Positions 9,065-18,216 of a stretch of DNA of 64,000 bases are shown piece after piece (within the stretch, counting starts at the first letter, position 1; every line of letters starts with the position of its first letter). Both the position numbers and the translations under genes were made by a program. Origin of the DNA: Nocardioides astragali (lineage in GTDB: Bacteria > Actinomycetota > Actinomycetes > Propionibacteriales > Nocardioidaceae); assembly GCF_024436375.1 (NCBI RefSeq), contig NZ_JAFMZM010000001.1, positions 744,001-808,000 on the forward strand, written 5' to 3'. The notes below the pieces were generated by a model. That model saw only the letters and a list, made by a program, of their open reading frames with translations, ran no database searches and had not been told where the DNA came from.

Positions 9065-9881
9065 ATGCGACTCCACCCCCGCCGACCTGCGCCGCACAGG
9101 CGAGCCGGCAACCGGATCACGACCGTGGCGGCCGCGCTGACCAGCGGCGCCCTCCTGGCATCGGGTTGGTACGCGGCGCCGGCCGCGGCCGAGCCCGGCG
9201 GCGTACGACCGGGCGGCACGCAGGGGACCGAGCCGCTGCTGACCCCTGCTGACGGCGCCTGGCTCGAGCGCACCGTGGCTGTCGCCGCCGAACCCACGAC
9301 CGTCGACGACAGCGTCTCGAGCCTGACGGTCGACGGCCAGGAGCTCGCGGGCGAGAGGACGGTCGGTGCGTCTCGGCTGAGCTTCGACGTGGGCAGCAAC
9401 TCCATCGAGGCGCGATACCGCAACTACGTGCTGGTCAACGGCGAGCACCGCATCCACCTCCCCGACCTGGTCGAGGAGCGTGCCACGGTCGAGGTCCCCA
9501 ATGAGCACCTGCAGGCGGGGGAGAACACGATCGAGGTGGTTACAGGCGCGGTCGCCAGCGACTGCGGGCAGAACCACGACGACTTCGTCCTCTCCAACAT
9601 CGGGCTGGAGCTGCTGGGCGAGGTCGCCGACGGCGAGGAGAACGAGTACTCCTACTCCTTCGGCGACGGCAGCTGCGGGTCCAACACGTCGCTGCTCAAG
9701 AGCGCTGTGCTCACCTTCTTCATCCTCTCCGACCCGCAGGGCACGACCGGGCTGCACGCCGAGCTCGACACCGCCACTCTCGCGAACGGCGAGCACGAGC
9801 TGCGCGCCACCACAGAGTCGGGCGCCACGGTGACCCACCGCGTCACCGTCAACAACGCACCGGCCGGCGCAGGCGCGACCG
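9065..9881 (+). pseudogene. Secreted metallophosphoesterase, 5-prime part separated by a frameshift
   Basis: A strong AAAGGA ribosome site precedes the ATG at 9065. The first ~40 residues are a Sec signal peptide (cleavage near APAAAEP). Then comes a ~170-residue beta-rich module with FDVGSNSIEARY, VVTGAVASDCGQNHDDF and FGDGSCGSN. The same module recurs in the next reading frame downstream (FTVGSNSVEARY, VVTGAVAASCGSNRDDF, MGDGNCGSS), so the two frames were one gene. The original frame degenerates into Arg-rich sequence after about 9880 and stops at 10195. One extra base near 9873-9883 would explain it; removing the G at about 9881 restores the fusion. Sequencing error or a true mutation are both possible. 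Confidence 0.72.
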
Positions 9882-12449
9882 GTGCTGGGCTCGGGCGAGG
9901 CCACGCTCGCCTTCACCGTCGGCAGCAACTCCGTCGAGGCACGCTACGACAGCCGCCTCCTGGTCAACGGGATGAGCGTGCCGCTCGGCGGCGACTACGT
10001 CAGCCAGCGAGCGCAGGTGACCTTCCCCAACGAGTACCTCGTGCCCGGAGCAAACACGTTACGTGTGGTGACCGGCGCGGTTGCGGCGTCGTGCGGGTCC
10101 AACCGCGACGACTTCACGCTCTCCAACCTCGTCCTTACCCCCGCCGTCGGCGGGGCCGCAGGGCAGGGGTTGCGGGCGTCGTACTCGATGGGTGACGGCA
10201 ACTGCGGCTCGTCGACGACCGCGCTGCGCGAGGTCGACCTGGGCTTCCAGGTGGACGCACCTGCGGGGGGCCTCCGCGCCGACGTCGACACGGCGACCCT
10301 GCCCGACGGCCGGCACGTCCTCGCGGCGACCTCTGCCACCGGAGAGGTGTCGACCCGTGCGCTCTTCACCGACAACACCGCCCCCGTCGTCGTGGCGAGC
10401 ACGCCGGCCGAGAGATCGACCCTCACGTCCTCAGCACCCCTCGACGTCACGCTGGAGGACGCTTCCGGCGTGATCGGTGACCCGGAGCTGCGGCTGGACG
10501 GCAAGCCGATCGCGCCGGGCGAGCTCGTGGGTCCCGGCCTCGGGGCGGGCGAGCACCTCCTCGCCGTGACGGCCAAGGACTCGCTCGGCAACACCGCCAC
10601 GCGCGAGATCCGCTTCCGCTCCGCCGGCATCCCGGACGAGCCGACCGACCTGGCGCCCGCACCCGGCGCCACCGACGTGCCCACCGACGCGCGTCTCGAG
10701 GCCCGGGTGGGCGACCCGGACGGCGGGCCGGTCACGGCGACCTTCTCCCAGGCCGAGATCCTCACCCCGGCCCAGGGATGGCAGGGCTCGGCGGCCACGG
10801 TTCCGACCACGATGAGCGTCCCGGGTGAGCGCAACGTCGGCAGCACCCGCGCCCTCGCCCCGGGTGATGCCCGCGTCCTGGAAGCCCCGGCGAGTCGTGA
10901 CGTGGCCTACCAGCGCTACGACGTCCAGGTGAGGGGCCGGGTCGAGGCGCCGGTGCTCCGCTGGGAGGGCACCATCGACCCCGCCCGCACGGTCACCCTG
11001 CGTGCCTGGAACCTCCGCACCCAGCGCTGGGACGCCCTCACCGGTCGCCGTGGCGCCGTGTCGGGCAGCACTGTGCTGACCTCCACCGTCGACGAGCGCT
11101 ACATCGACGGCCAGCAGGTGCACGTGCTGGTCACCGGCGAGGACCCGTTCACCGACGACATCGAGCCCGGTCCGAAGGACGGCTTCGCCGACCCCGCGGC
11201 CTACGACTTCTCGCTGGTGCACTTCACCGACACGCAGTACCTCTCCGAGGGCGCCGTCGAGCAGGAGACCGCCGAGGAGCGCGCGGTGTGGGAGAAGGCG
11301 TACGCCGACATCACCCGCTGGGTCGCCGGCAACGCCGCCAACCGCAAGATCGCCTACGTCGCCCACACCGGCGACATCATCGAGAACAACATCCGCCGAC
11401 CGACGACCCCCGCGATTGAGGAGCAGGTCATCGGCGAGTTCGAGGTCTCCTCGAAGGCGCAGCGGACGCTCGACGACGCAGGCATCCCCAACGGCGTGGT
11501 CGCGGGCAACCACGACAACTGGTCGGGCACCGACAACGGTCCCGACGCGCTCTACAACCGCTACTACGGCCCCGACCGCTACTCCACCGCGGCTGGCCGG
11601 TGGCGCGACGCGTCGTACGGCGGTCCCTGGAAGCCGGGCGACAACCAGAACCACGTCGACCTGTTCACTGCCGGCGGTCTGGACTTCGTCGTGGTCGGGC
11701 TGTCGTACGGCGTGACCCGGGAGGAGGCCGAGTGGGCGGACTCCGTGTTCAAGCAGTACGCGGACCGCAACGGCATCCTGCTCTCGCACGACTACCTCAG
11801 GCCGTCCAGCAGCCCCGACGGCCGCGGCGCGACCTTCGCGGCACCGGACGGCTCGCTGCTCTACAACACGATCGTGGCGGACAACCCCAACGTGTTCCTG
11901 ATCCTCGCCGGTCACGAGCACGGCGTCGGCACCAACGTGAAGCCGGACGTGGGCGAGGTCGGCAACGGCGTGGTGGAGCTGCTCGCCGACTACCAGTTCT
12001 ACACGGTGTCGGCCGACCGGCTCGGACTCACCGAGGTGGGCGGCTACCAGCCGAGCGACCAGCTCCGGTTCGGCGCGAGCTTCTTCCGGATGCTCCAGTT
12101 CGACGTCGACCGCGGGGAGATGATCGTCGACACCTACTCGCCCTTCCTCGACGACTTCGGGGCCACGGAGTTCGACACCGACCTGCGCTACAACGGCCAG
12201 GAGGACAACATGGTGCTGCCGGTCGACCTGACCACCCGCACGACCCGCTTCGCCACCGACTCGATCGGGCTCTACAACCCGGTCGCAGTGGTCGGAGACA
12301 CCGTGGTGGCCTCCGGCGAGGTCGCTCGGGTGACGTGGAGCGGTCGCAGGCCCGGCAGCACCTACGCCTGGATCGTCACCGCCCGGTCGGCCGGTGGTGG
12401 CGTGACGTCGTCGCGGCCGAGCGTGTTCACGACCGCCGGGCGGTCGTGA
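9882..12449 (+). CDS. Metallophosphoesterase (calcineurin-like), main part of frameshifted gene
   Basis: The open frame encodes 855 aa without a signal peptide of its own because that lies in the preceding, out-of-frame segment. It begins inside the second copy of the tandem ~170-aa beta-rich module, followed by Ig-like regions (TDNTAPVVV, PAPGATDVPTDARLE). A calcineurin-type phosphoesterase domain starts near residue 445: LVHFTDTQYLS, HTGDIIENN, AGNHDNWSG and GHEHGVG carry the Asp, Asn and His metal ligands. A C-terminal Ig/Fn-like tail follows. The full product would be a secreted ~1130-aa phosphoesterase. The GTG at 9882 is only the first possible start, not a convincing one. The HupE-like gene overlaps its stop. 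Confidence 0.8.
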   Translation: MLGSGEATLAFTVGSNSVEARYDSRLLVNGMSVPLGGDYVSQRAQVTFPNEYLVPGANTLRVVTGAVAASCGSNRDDFTLSNLVLTPAVGGAAGQGLRASYSMGDGNCGSSTTALREVDLGFQVDAPAGGLRADVDTATLPDGRHVLAATSATGEVSTRALFTDNTAPVVVASTPAERSTLTSSAPLDVTLEDASGVIGDPELRLDGKPIAPGELVGPGLGAGEHLLAVTAKDSLGNTATREIRFRSAGIPDEPTDLAPAPGATDVPTDARLEARVGDPDGGPVTATFSQAEILTPAQGWQGSAATVPTTMSVPGERNVGSTRALAPGDARVLEAPASRDVAYQRYDVQVRGRVEAPVLRWEGTIDPARTVTLRAWNLRTQRWDALTGRRGAVSGSTVLTSTVDERYIDGQQVHVLVTGEDPFTDDIEPGPKDGFADPAAYDFSLVHFTDTQYLSEGAVEQETAEERAVWEKAYADITRWVAGNAANRKIAYVAHTGDIIENNIRRPTTPAIEEQVIGEFEVSSKAQRTLDDAGIPNGVVAGNHDNWSGTDNGPDALYNRYYGPDRYSTAAGRWRDASYGGPWKPGDNQNHVDLFTAGGLDFVVVGLSYGVTREEAEWADSVFKQYADRNGILLSHDYLRPSSSPDGRGATFAAPDGSLLYNTIVADNPNVFLILAGHEHGVGTNVKPDVGEVGNGVVELLADYQFYTVSADRLGLTEVGGYQPSDQLRFGASFFRMLQFDVDRGEMIVDTYSPFLDDFGATEFDTDLRYNGQEDNMVLPVDLTTRTTRFATDSIGLYNPVAVVGDTVVASGEVARVTWSGRRPGSTYAWIVTARSAGGGVTSSRPSVFTTAGRS

Positions 12450-13639
12450 GCCCGATCGCCCGCCTGGGCCTCCTGGTCGGCCTCCTCTCGGGCGTGGTGG
12501 TGGTGCTCGGCACGGCGGCTCCGGCCGTAGCGCACGACGCCACCACCACGGCGTACGCCGAGGTGAGCGGTGCAGGCCCTGACGTGCGGGTGGTGCTGGA
12601 CCTGGAGTACGACCTGTTGATGAAGTCGGCGTGGCTCTACGCCGAGGCGTACGAGGCGACCGATCCCGCCGAGCAGCGGCGCCGGCTCGAGGCGCATGCC
12701 GACGCGGTGGCCGCCTACACGCTCGAGCGGTTCCAGGTGGCGTACGACGGCAGCCGGTGTGCCGGCGAGCTCGCTGGCGTCCCGGGCCTGACCCAGCGAG
12801 GCGACCGCGCCTTCGCCGTGGTGTCCCTCGAGTACCGCTGTCCCGGTGGCCAGGGCACCCACGAGCTCTTCAGCGCGCTGTTCCCCGACGACGAGAACTT
12901 CGTGCACAGCACCAGGACGATCGTGCACTACGAGCTGGACGGCGCCGAGGGTGCCGCCGTCCTCGCCGCGGCAGATCCGACCCACGCGGTCTCCGACGGC
13001 GACCCGGGTTCGACGGTGGCGGTCGCGGAGGGCAGCACGTGGCGCAACCTGGGTGGCTTCGTCGTGCTGGGCGGCGAGCACCTGCTGCTCGGCCCCGACC
13101 ACCTCCTCTTCCTCCTGGCGCTTCTCATCGGGGCCCGAGGCCGCCGCGACGTCGTCCTCACCGCCACGACGTTCACGATCGCCCACAGCGTGACGTTCCT
13201 GCTGGCCGCAATCGGCCTCGTGAACGCGCCGTCCGGGATCGTCGAGCCGCTCATCGCCCTGTCGATCGTGTCGGTCGCGACCATCCATCTCCTGCGCCGG
13301 CGCGCGGACAGCGCCACCACGCGGTGGCGACTGCCTGTCGTCTTCGCGTTCGGTCTGTTGCACGGGCTCGGTTTCGCTGGCGCGCTCGGCATCGACGAGC
13401 GCTGGTCATGGCAGCTGCTCGCGTCGTTGCTTGCCTTCAACGTGGGCCTCGAGCTGGCACAGATTGCGCTGGTCGTCCTGCTCTACCCGATCGTGACGCT
13501 GCTCAGACGAAGCGTTGCCGGCGACCAGGTGCTGGTCGCCGCCGCGGCACTCGTCGCGGCCGTGGCCCTCGTCTGGTTCGTCGAGAGGCTGCCGTTCGGC
13601 GCCGACCTCGCGGCGCTGGTCCTGCCGGTGGGGCCTTGA
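12446..13639 (+). CDS. HupE/UreJ-family membrane protein
   Basis: 397 aa. A signal peptide or first membrane helix (to about residue 32, PAVAHD) is followed by a ~190-residue extracytoplasmic domain. The C-terminal ~190 residues are a six-helix HupE/UreJ_2 domain, with GGEHLLLGPDHLLFLLALLIG-like H-x4-DH metal-site residues near the first helix and GLLHGLGFAGAL in the middle. HupE and UreJ are associated with nickel or cobalt uptake; this long-N-terminus subtype is uncharacterised. The GTG overlaps the stop of the metallophosphoesterase gene (GTGA). Coupling to a metal-dependent secreted enzyme suggests a role in metal supply, which is inference. Confidence 0.85.
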   Translation: MSPIARLGLLVGLLSGVVVVLGTAAPAVAHDATTTAYAEVSGAGPDVRVVLDLEYDLLMKSAWLYAEAYEATDPAEQRRRLEAHADAVAAYTLERFQVAYDGSRCAGELAGVPGLTQRGDRAFAVVSLEYRCPGGQGTHELFSALFPDDENFVHSTRTIVHYELDGAEGAAVLAAADPTHAVSDGDPGSTVAVAEGSTWRNLGGFVVLGGEHLLLGPDHLLFLLALLIGARGRRDVVLTATTFTIAHSVTFLLAAIGLVNAPSGIVEPLIALSIVSVATIHLLRRRADSATTRWRLPVVFAFGLLHGLGFAGALGIDERWSWQLLASLLAFNVGLELAQIALVVLLYPIVTLLRRSVAGDQVLVAAAALVAAVALVWFVERLPFGADLAALVLPVGP

Positions 13640-13660
13640 CGGCTGCCGAGCGGAGGCTGC

Positions 13661-14695
13661 TCACGGTTGGGAGTCGTAGGGCACCCGCTCCCAGGACAGC
13701 ACGTCCTGTGCCCCGGGTCGGTTGACCGTGACCTGGAGGAAGTTGGTGTTGTTGGCCTCGCCGTCCACGGTGATCCTGGTCAGGTTGTCGGCACTGCCGT
13801 CCACCCCGTAGACGCTCAACCAGTCGGAGCCGGCGGCAACCGGTCGGTCCACGTGGTAGCGGTGGCTGTCGCCGTCGAAGAGGTAGACCTCGCCGTCATA
13901 GGCGGAAGCCTCGAGCACCAAGGCATGGACCAGGGGCTCGAAGGCGCTGATGTCCCACGTCGGCTGGTACGACGGGTCGAACATGTCCGCCTGCTGGAAG
14001 AGGGCGACCGCGCGGGCGTTCGTCTGTCGCGCGCGGGCGAAGGTGTCCTGGACGAGATCAATGGCTGCCGCCATGCGCGCGGACTCCTCGGCGAGCTGCT
14101 CCTCAGTGGGCGTCGCATAGCCGATGCCCGTCCACGGTGCGCGGTCGTTGTTGCTGCCGACCACGTGGAGGGTGGCCATCTCGATGCCTCGTGTGCGGAG
14201 GGCTTGGTTCTCCGGGAAGCCGAGGTCCGCTTGGCTGTCGACCTCGATGGGCTGCGCGCCCAGGCTGACCCCGGCAGTCCCGTAGAACGCCGCACGGACG
14301 GCCCGGAGTCGCTCGAGCGGGTGGTAGGACCCTGCCGCGGGACGGTGGCAGTCGGTCCACTCGTTGTCTCCGGGGGTGTAGAGCAGCGGCATCTCGAAGC
14401 GGTCGAACTGCCCGCGGATCATCGCGTTGTACTCGTCGGTGCACGGCGACGACCCGTTCTTGATGTCGCCGACGTGGAACGCGAGGTCGAGCCCCGGTTG
14501 CTGGTTGATGCGGTCGACCCAACCCGGGAAGGCTGCGATCTGAGCAGCCCCGTAGGGGACGTCTCCGATCACGGCGAAGCTGACGGATGAGGGCTTGTCC
14601 TGCCCAGTCGCGGCCGGTGACGCGCCGGGAGCGATGAGGGTGAGCATCGCTGCGATCGAAGCTGAGGCCGCGAGTGCGGTTCGAGGAGAAGTCAT
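13661..14695 (-). CDS. Secreted metallophosphoesterase
   Basis: 344 aa from the ATG at 14695, chosen for the AGGAAGGGA ribosome site just before it; an ATG 33 nt further upstream would spoil the signal peptide. The signal peptide runs to about APGASPAATG. Metal-site motifs are FAVIGDVPYG, FHVGDIKNGSSPC, YTPGDNEWTDCH and a late FDGDSHRYHVD, in the order of the calcineurin-like fold, with GDNEW replacing the usual GNHD. Homologous secreted actinobacterial proteins have no settled substrate. It converges with the HupE gene, with only 21 nt between the stops and no clear terminator hairpin. Confidence 0.85.
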   Translation of the reverse strand: MTSPRTALAASASIAAMLTLIAPGASPAATGQDKPSSVSFAVIGDVPYGAAQIAAFPGWVDRINQQPGLDLAFHVGDIKNGSSPCTDEYNAMIRGQFDRFEMPLLYTPGDNEWTDCHRPAAGSYHPLERLRAVRAAFYGTAGVSLGAQPIEVDSQADLGFPENQALRTRGIEMATLHVVGSNNDRAPWTGIGYATPTEEQLAEESARMAAAIDLVQDTFARARQTNARAVALFQQADMFDPSYQPTWDISAFEPLVHALVLEASAYDGEVYLFDGDSHRYHVDRPVAAGSDWLSVYGVDGSADNLTRITVDGEANNTNFLQVTVNRPGAQDVLSWERVPYDSQP

Positions 14696-14788
14696 GGTCC
14701 CTTCCTCTCGCGGACCGGTGAATGGCATGCGCGCCCTCGGATGAACGAGACATGGACATTCAGTTGGCGACGCCGACTGTTGCGCCGC

Positions 14789-14953
14789 TCAGCGCCCGCT
14801 CACGCAGGAACTGGCCTGACGGCGAGGTCCCGGGGGCGGCGGAGGCGTCCGGCCGTGCCTGATCGCGGCGCCGGCGTTGACGCCGTACGCGATCTCGACG
14901 ACGAGCCCGCGTAGAGCGGCGAGGAGGTGTCGGGCGGTGCTGGTGGTCGGCAT
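14789..14953 (-). CDS. Small hypothetical protein (54 aa)
   Basis: A reverse-strand frame starting MPTTSTARHLLAALRGLVVE, followed by IAYGVNAGAAIRHGR and a proline-rich tail. The first half has a plausible amphipathic helix and coding-like codon use; the tail is less convincing. It is divergent from the GlxA-type regulator gene and fills most of the 328-nt gap between it and the metallophosphoesterase. A weak purine run precedes the ATG. No family recognised. Confidence 0.35.
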   Translation of the reverse strand: MPTTSTARHLLAALRGLVVEIAYGVNAGAAIRHGRTPPPPPGPRRQASSCVSGR

Positions 14954-15011
14954 GGCCCCAGTCTTCGCCGGGCCAAGCGTCGCCGACAGTGGCGCAGGTG
15001 ACGCTCACCGC

Positions 15012-15017
15012 TAAGAT
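15012..15017 (+). promoter_or_regulatory. -10 box of a probable leaderless promoter (GlxA-type gene)
   Basis: TAAGAT fits the actinobacterial TANNNT -10 consensus and ends 6 nt before the ATG at 15024. Transcription would begin at or next to the start codon, and no ribosome site is present. Confidence 0.5.
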
Positions 15018-15023
15018 CGCGCC

Positions 15024-16031
15024 ATGGCGACCACAGCCCAGGCGCGTTCGGTTCCGCGCCTGCCGACGGTGTCCGTGCTGGCCTACGACGGGATGACCGC
15101 CTTCGAGACGGGGATCGTCACCGAGGTGTTCGGCCTGCGCTGGCCGGACCTCGAGCAGTCCTGGTACGACCTTCGCATCTGCACCGAGGACGCCGAGCCG
15201 GTCGACATGGTCGGTGGTGCCCGGCTGCACACGCCGTACGGCTTGGAGGAGTTCGCCGAGGCCGACACGGTGATCGTTCCGAGCGTCAAGGACGTCACGG
15301 CACCGGTCTCGGCCGGGCTGGTGGCCGCGCTGAGGGAGGCGCACCAGCGGGGCGCACGTGTGGTGTCGATCTGCTCCGGCGCCTTCGCGCTGGCAGCGGC
15401 CGGCCTGCTCGACGACCGACGAGCCACCACGCACTGGAAGTACGCCGATGCGCTGCAGGCCAGCTACCCGCAGGTCCGCGTCGACTCCGCGCCGCTCTAC
15501 GTCGACGGCGGTGGGGTCTTCACCAGCGCCGGATGCGCCGCGGGGCTCGACCTCTGCCTCCACCTCGTCCGCGAGGACAAGGGGGCCGCCGTGGCGAACG
15601 CCGTCGCCCGCCGGCTCATCGTGCCCCCGCACCGCGAGGGCGGTCAGGCGCAGTACATCGAGTCGCCCGTGGCGGTGGACCGGACCGAGGACCGCATCGC
15701 GCTGAGCATGACGTGGGCGCTGGAACACCTCTCGGAGACGCTGTCGGTCGCCCAGCTCGCCGACCAGGCGGCGATGTCTCCGCGCACCTACCTGCGTCAC
15801 TTCTCGCGTCGCGCCGGCACCAGCCCGATCAGGTGGCTCGTGGCGCAGCGCGTGCAGGCCAGCCTCGAGCTGCTCGAGACGACCGACACCCCGATCGAGG
15901 AGATCGCCACCGCTGTCGGGTTCGACACCGCCGTGACCTTCCGCCACCACTTCCGACACGCCATGCACACCTCACCGGCCGCCTACCGGCGGACCTTCCA
16001 CAGCCGAGCCGGCGAGGGTCCGCCGCCCTGA
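15024..16031 (+). CDS. GlxA-family transcriptional regulator (DJ-1/PfpI + AraC HTH)
   Basis: 335 aa. Residues ~14-180 are a DJ-1/PfpI-like ligand domain with the nucleophile-elbow cysteine in VVSICSGAFALAAAGLL. Residues ~225-325 are a two-HTH AraC DNA-binding domain (LADQAAMSPRTYLRHFSRR and IATAVGFDTAVTFRHHFR). Such proteins act in the cytoplasm as activators or repressors, and many are autoregulated; the ligand is unknown. The gene stops exactly one base before the convergent TetR gene ends. It appears to be transcribed as a leaderless mRNA. Confidence 0.92.
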   Translation: MATTAQARSVPRLPTVSVLAYDGMTAFETGIVTEVFGLRWPDLEQSWYDLRICTEDAEPVDMVGGARLHTPYGLEEFAEADTVIVPSVKDVTAPVSAGLVAALREAHQRGARVVSICSGAFALAAAGLLDDRRATTHWKYADALQASYPQVRVDSAPLYVDGGGVFTSAGCAAGLDLCLHLVREDKGAAVANAVARRLIVPPHREGGQAQYIESPVAVDRTEDRIALSMTWALEHLSETLSVAQLADQAAMSPRTYLRHFSRRAGTSPIRWLVAQRVQASLELLETTDTPIEEIATAVGFDTAVTFRHHFRHAMHTSPAAYRRTFHSRAGEGPPP

Positions 16032-16601
16032 TCACCCCAGTCCCGGCGCCCCCATCGCCAGCGCCACGACGGCGGCGGCCCCCTGCACGTCCGGCAGCGC
16101 CCCACCCGCCCGACGCGCATTGGCGTGATCGAGCATCACCGAGACGAACGTCTCGGCGGCCTGTCGGCGCAGTGTCTTCGCCACGGTCCACTCGACGGCC
16201 TGCTCCAGCGCCGACTCGGTGAGCTCGACCAGCGAGCTGCGCAGCTGGCGCAGGTGGTCACGCACCTCTGGGTGGGTGCCGCTCTCACGGAAGATGATCG
16301 TGCTCAGCACCAGCGAGTCGTGGTCGTCCAGGCCGAGCCGGCGGTGCATGGCCAGCAACGACCCTGCCGGATCGCCGCGTCGTACGACGCCCGCGACGGT
16401 CTCCTTCGTCGGCGTCGGCAGCCGCTCCTTCAACAGCGTCAGCAGCAGGTCGATCTTGCGGGGGAAGTAGTAGAACACCAGCCCCTTGGGCACTTTGGCT
16501 GCTTCGGCGACACGGGCCGTCGGGGTCGCGTCGAAGCCGTCGACGGCGAAGAGCTCCTCGGCCGCGTCCAGGATGGCGGTGCGGCGGTCGACGGTGGCCA
16601 T
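16032..16601 (-). CDS. TetR/AcrR-family transcriptional regulator
   Basis: 189 aa from the ATG at 16601, which has GGGAG 5 nt upstream; the open frame continues further but without homology. The N-terminal HTH is typical (RRTAILDAAEELFAVDGFDA, then VAEAAKVPKGLVFYYF). The C-terminal helical ligand domain is generic. A likely target is the SPW-repeat membrane gene upstream on the same strand (100 nt away), or the gene itself; this is inference from position. Confidence 0.92.
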   Translation of the reverse strand: MATVDRRTAILDAAEELFAVDGFDATPTARVAEAAKVPKGLVFYYFPRKIDLLLTLLKERLPTPTKETVAGVVRRGDPAGSLLAMHRRLGLDDHDSLVLSTIIFRESGTHPEVRDHLRQLRSSLVELTESALEQAVEWTVAKTLRRQAAETFVSVMLDHANARRAGGALPDVQGAAAVVALAMGAPGLG

Positions 16602-16701
16602 CGGTGCTCCCGGGACGAGTGGTGGTGGATTGACGAGACGAAGGGACAGGCAGGCCGCATTTGGGCACGGCCTGCCCGTCCAGTGTCGCTGGGGCGTGGT
16701 C

Positions 16702-17067
16702 TCAGTGCGCGATCGGCCCGTGGTGCCCCATGTGCATCTTGCTCTCGACCTGGGGCATGCCCAGGACGCCGGCGACGAAGGTGATCGCACCCACGACCCA
16801 TGCCGTCATGGCCATGGCGTCGAGGCGCTCGAAGCCCATCACCCACGGCGAGGCGATGAACAGCACGCCCATGAGCATGAGCACGTACTCCGAGATCCGG
16901 TCCTCCGACATCGCCAACGACCACAGCGCGATCGCCGCGGTCACGACACCGAGAGCCACCATCGTCCAGGTCGCGTCGTCGTTCGTCCGGGTCCACAGGG
17001 GTGACAACGCTGCGTAGGCGCCAGCCAGGAGCGCCACCCACGCCTGCCATCGAGTCCACTTCTGCAT
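16702..17067 (-). CDS. SPW-repeat membrane protein
   Basis: 121 aa, four membrane helices in two repeats of the SPW family. The diagnostic Ser-Pro-Trp element appears as LSPLWTR in repeat one and IASPWVMGF in repeat two. The C-terminus is His/Met rich (MPQVESKMHMGHHGPIAH), which may be a metal-binding tail. GAGGA precedes the ATG by a normal distance. Function unknown; located between the TetR gene and a divergently transcribed alpha/beta hydrolase. Confidence 0.88.
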   Translation of the reverse strand: MQKWTRWQAWVALLAGAYAALSPLWTRTNDDATWTMVALGVVTAAIALWSLAMSEDRISEYVLMLMGVLFIASPWVMGFERLDAMAMTAWVVGAITFVAGVLGMPQVESKMHMGHHGPIAH

Positions 17068-17312
17068 GACTGATCCTCACTTTTCCTACGCGGGATCCGT
17101 CGCCTTCCGGCGGATCGTTCACGCTCCAGCATGCGCTTGATTGACCGCCCGGTCAAGATGCCCCGCAGACACGTTCGCCCGGCGGAGGAGGCGGCACGGT
17201 CGACGATCACTCGCGCGAGCCGCGAGTGATCTTCGACCCAGAGCGCCCGGCCGTGTCGCTGCCAGGGCTACCGTGGGGTAACCAGATCCCGGAGCACAGA
17301 GGAGGACCACCC

Positions 17313-18203
17313 ATGGTCAGCGTGGCCCCGCACACGGTCGTGCTCCACGGTCACGAGCTGTCGTACATCGACAGCGGCTCGGGGCCCGTCGTGCTCTTCA
17401 TCCACGGGATCCTGGGGTCCCAGCGGCAATGGGCCCACCTCGTCGACAAGATCGACGACGAACACCGCGTGGTGGTCCCCGACCTCTTCGGGCACGGGGA
17501 CTCCGCGAAGCCGACGGGTGACTACTCGCTCAGCGCGCACGCCGCGACCCTGCGCGACCTGCTCGACCACCTCGGCATCGAACGGGTCACCCTCGTCGGA
17601 CACTCACTCGGCGGCGGCGTCGCCATGCAGTTCTACTACCTCTTCCCCGAGCGGGTGGACCGGCTCGTGCTGGTCGCGAGCGGCGGCCTCGGCCGGGAGG
17701 TCAACCTGGTCCTGCGCGCCGCGACCCTCCCGCTGGCCGAGCAGGTGCTCGGCGTCATCGCCTCGGCGCCCGTCCTCGAGCGGGTGGAGGCGCTGGGTCG
17801 AGGGGTGCAGAAGGTCGGCTGGCGTTCGGGGGCGGACATCGGCGCGATCTGGCACGGGTTCACCTCCCTCGGCGACCGGGAGAGCCGGCGTGCCTTTCTC
17901 GCGACCACCCGGGCCGTGATCGACTTCGGCGGGCAGAGCATCAGCGCCCACGACCACCTGGCGGACGTGACCCCGCCGCCGACGTTGATCGTGTGGGGCT
18001 CCCGGGACCGGATGATCCCGGCCTGGCACGCGCTCAGCGCACAACGGGCGGTCCCCGGCTGCCGGGTGGAGCTCTTCGAGCGTGCCGGTCACTTCCCCCA
18101 CCTCGACGACCCCGACCGCTTCGCGAGCGTGCTCCGCGACTTCATGTCGACGGACGCGGAGGAGCCGACCGCCGCGGAGCCGGCCGCCGCGGCGGAGGGC
18201 TGA
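17313..18203 (+). CDS. Alpha/beta fold hydrolase
   Basis: 296 aa from the ATG at 17313, preceded by GAGGAGG at ideal distance; an in-frame ATG at 17226 lacks this. The fold landmarks are the oxyanion segment FIHGILGSQRQW, the nucleophile elbow VGHSLGGG (Ser), the acid in VWGSRDRMIP and the histidine in GHFPHLDDPDRF. It is cytoplasmic and resembles haloalkane dehalogenase/epoxide hydrolase-like esterases. The C-terminus is an Ala/Glu-rich tail. The substrate cannot be told. It converges on the VOC gene with 13 nt between the stops. Confidence 0.9.
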   Translation: MVSVAPHTVVLHGHELSYIDSGSGPVVLFIHGILGSQRQWAHLVDKIDDEHRVVVPDLFGHGDSAKPTGDYSLSAHAATLRDLLDHLGIERVTLVGHSLGGGVAMQFYYLFPERVDRLVLVASGGLGREVNLVLRAATLPLAEQVLGVIASAPVLERVEALGRGVQKVGWRSGADIGAIWHGFTSLGDRESRRAFLATTRAVIDFGGQSISAHDHLADVTPPPTLIVWGSRDRMIPAWHALSAQRAVPGCRVELFERAGHFPHLDDPDRFASVLRDFMSTDAEEPTAAEPAAAAEG

Positions 18204-18216
18204 GCCGCTCGCGAGG

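Noticed and set aside
14760..15968. 402-codon reverse frame opposite the GlxA-type gene.
   Set aside because: Shadow of the regulator; only a separate small frame at 14789-14953 was kept, at low confidence.
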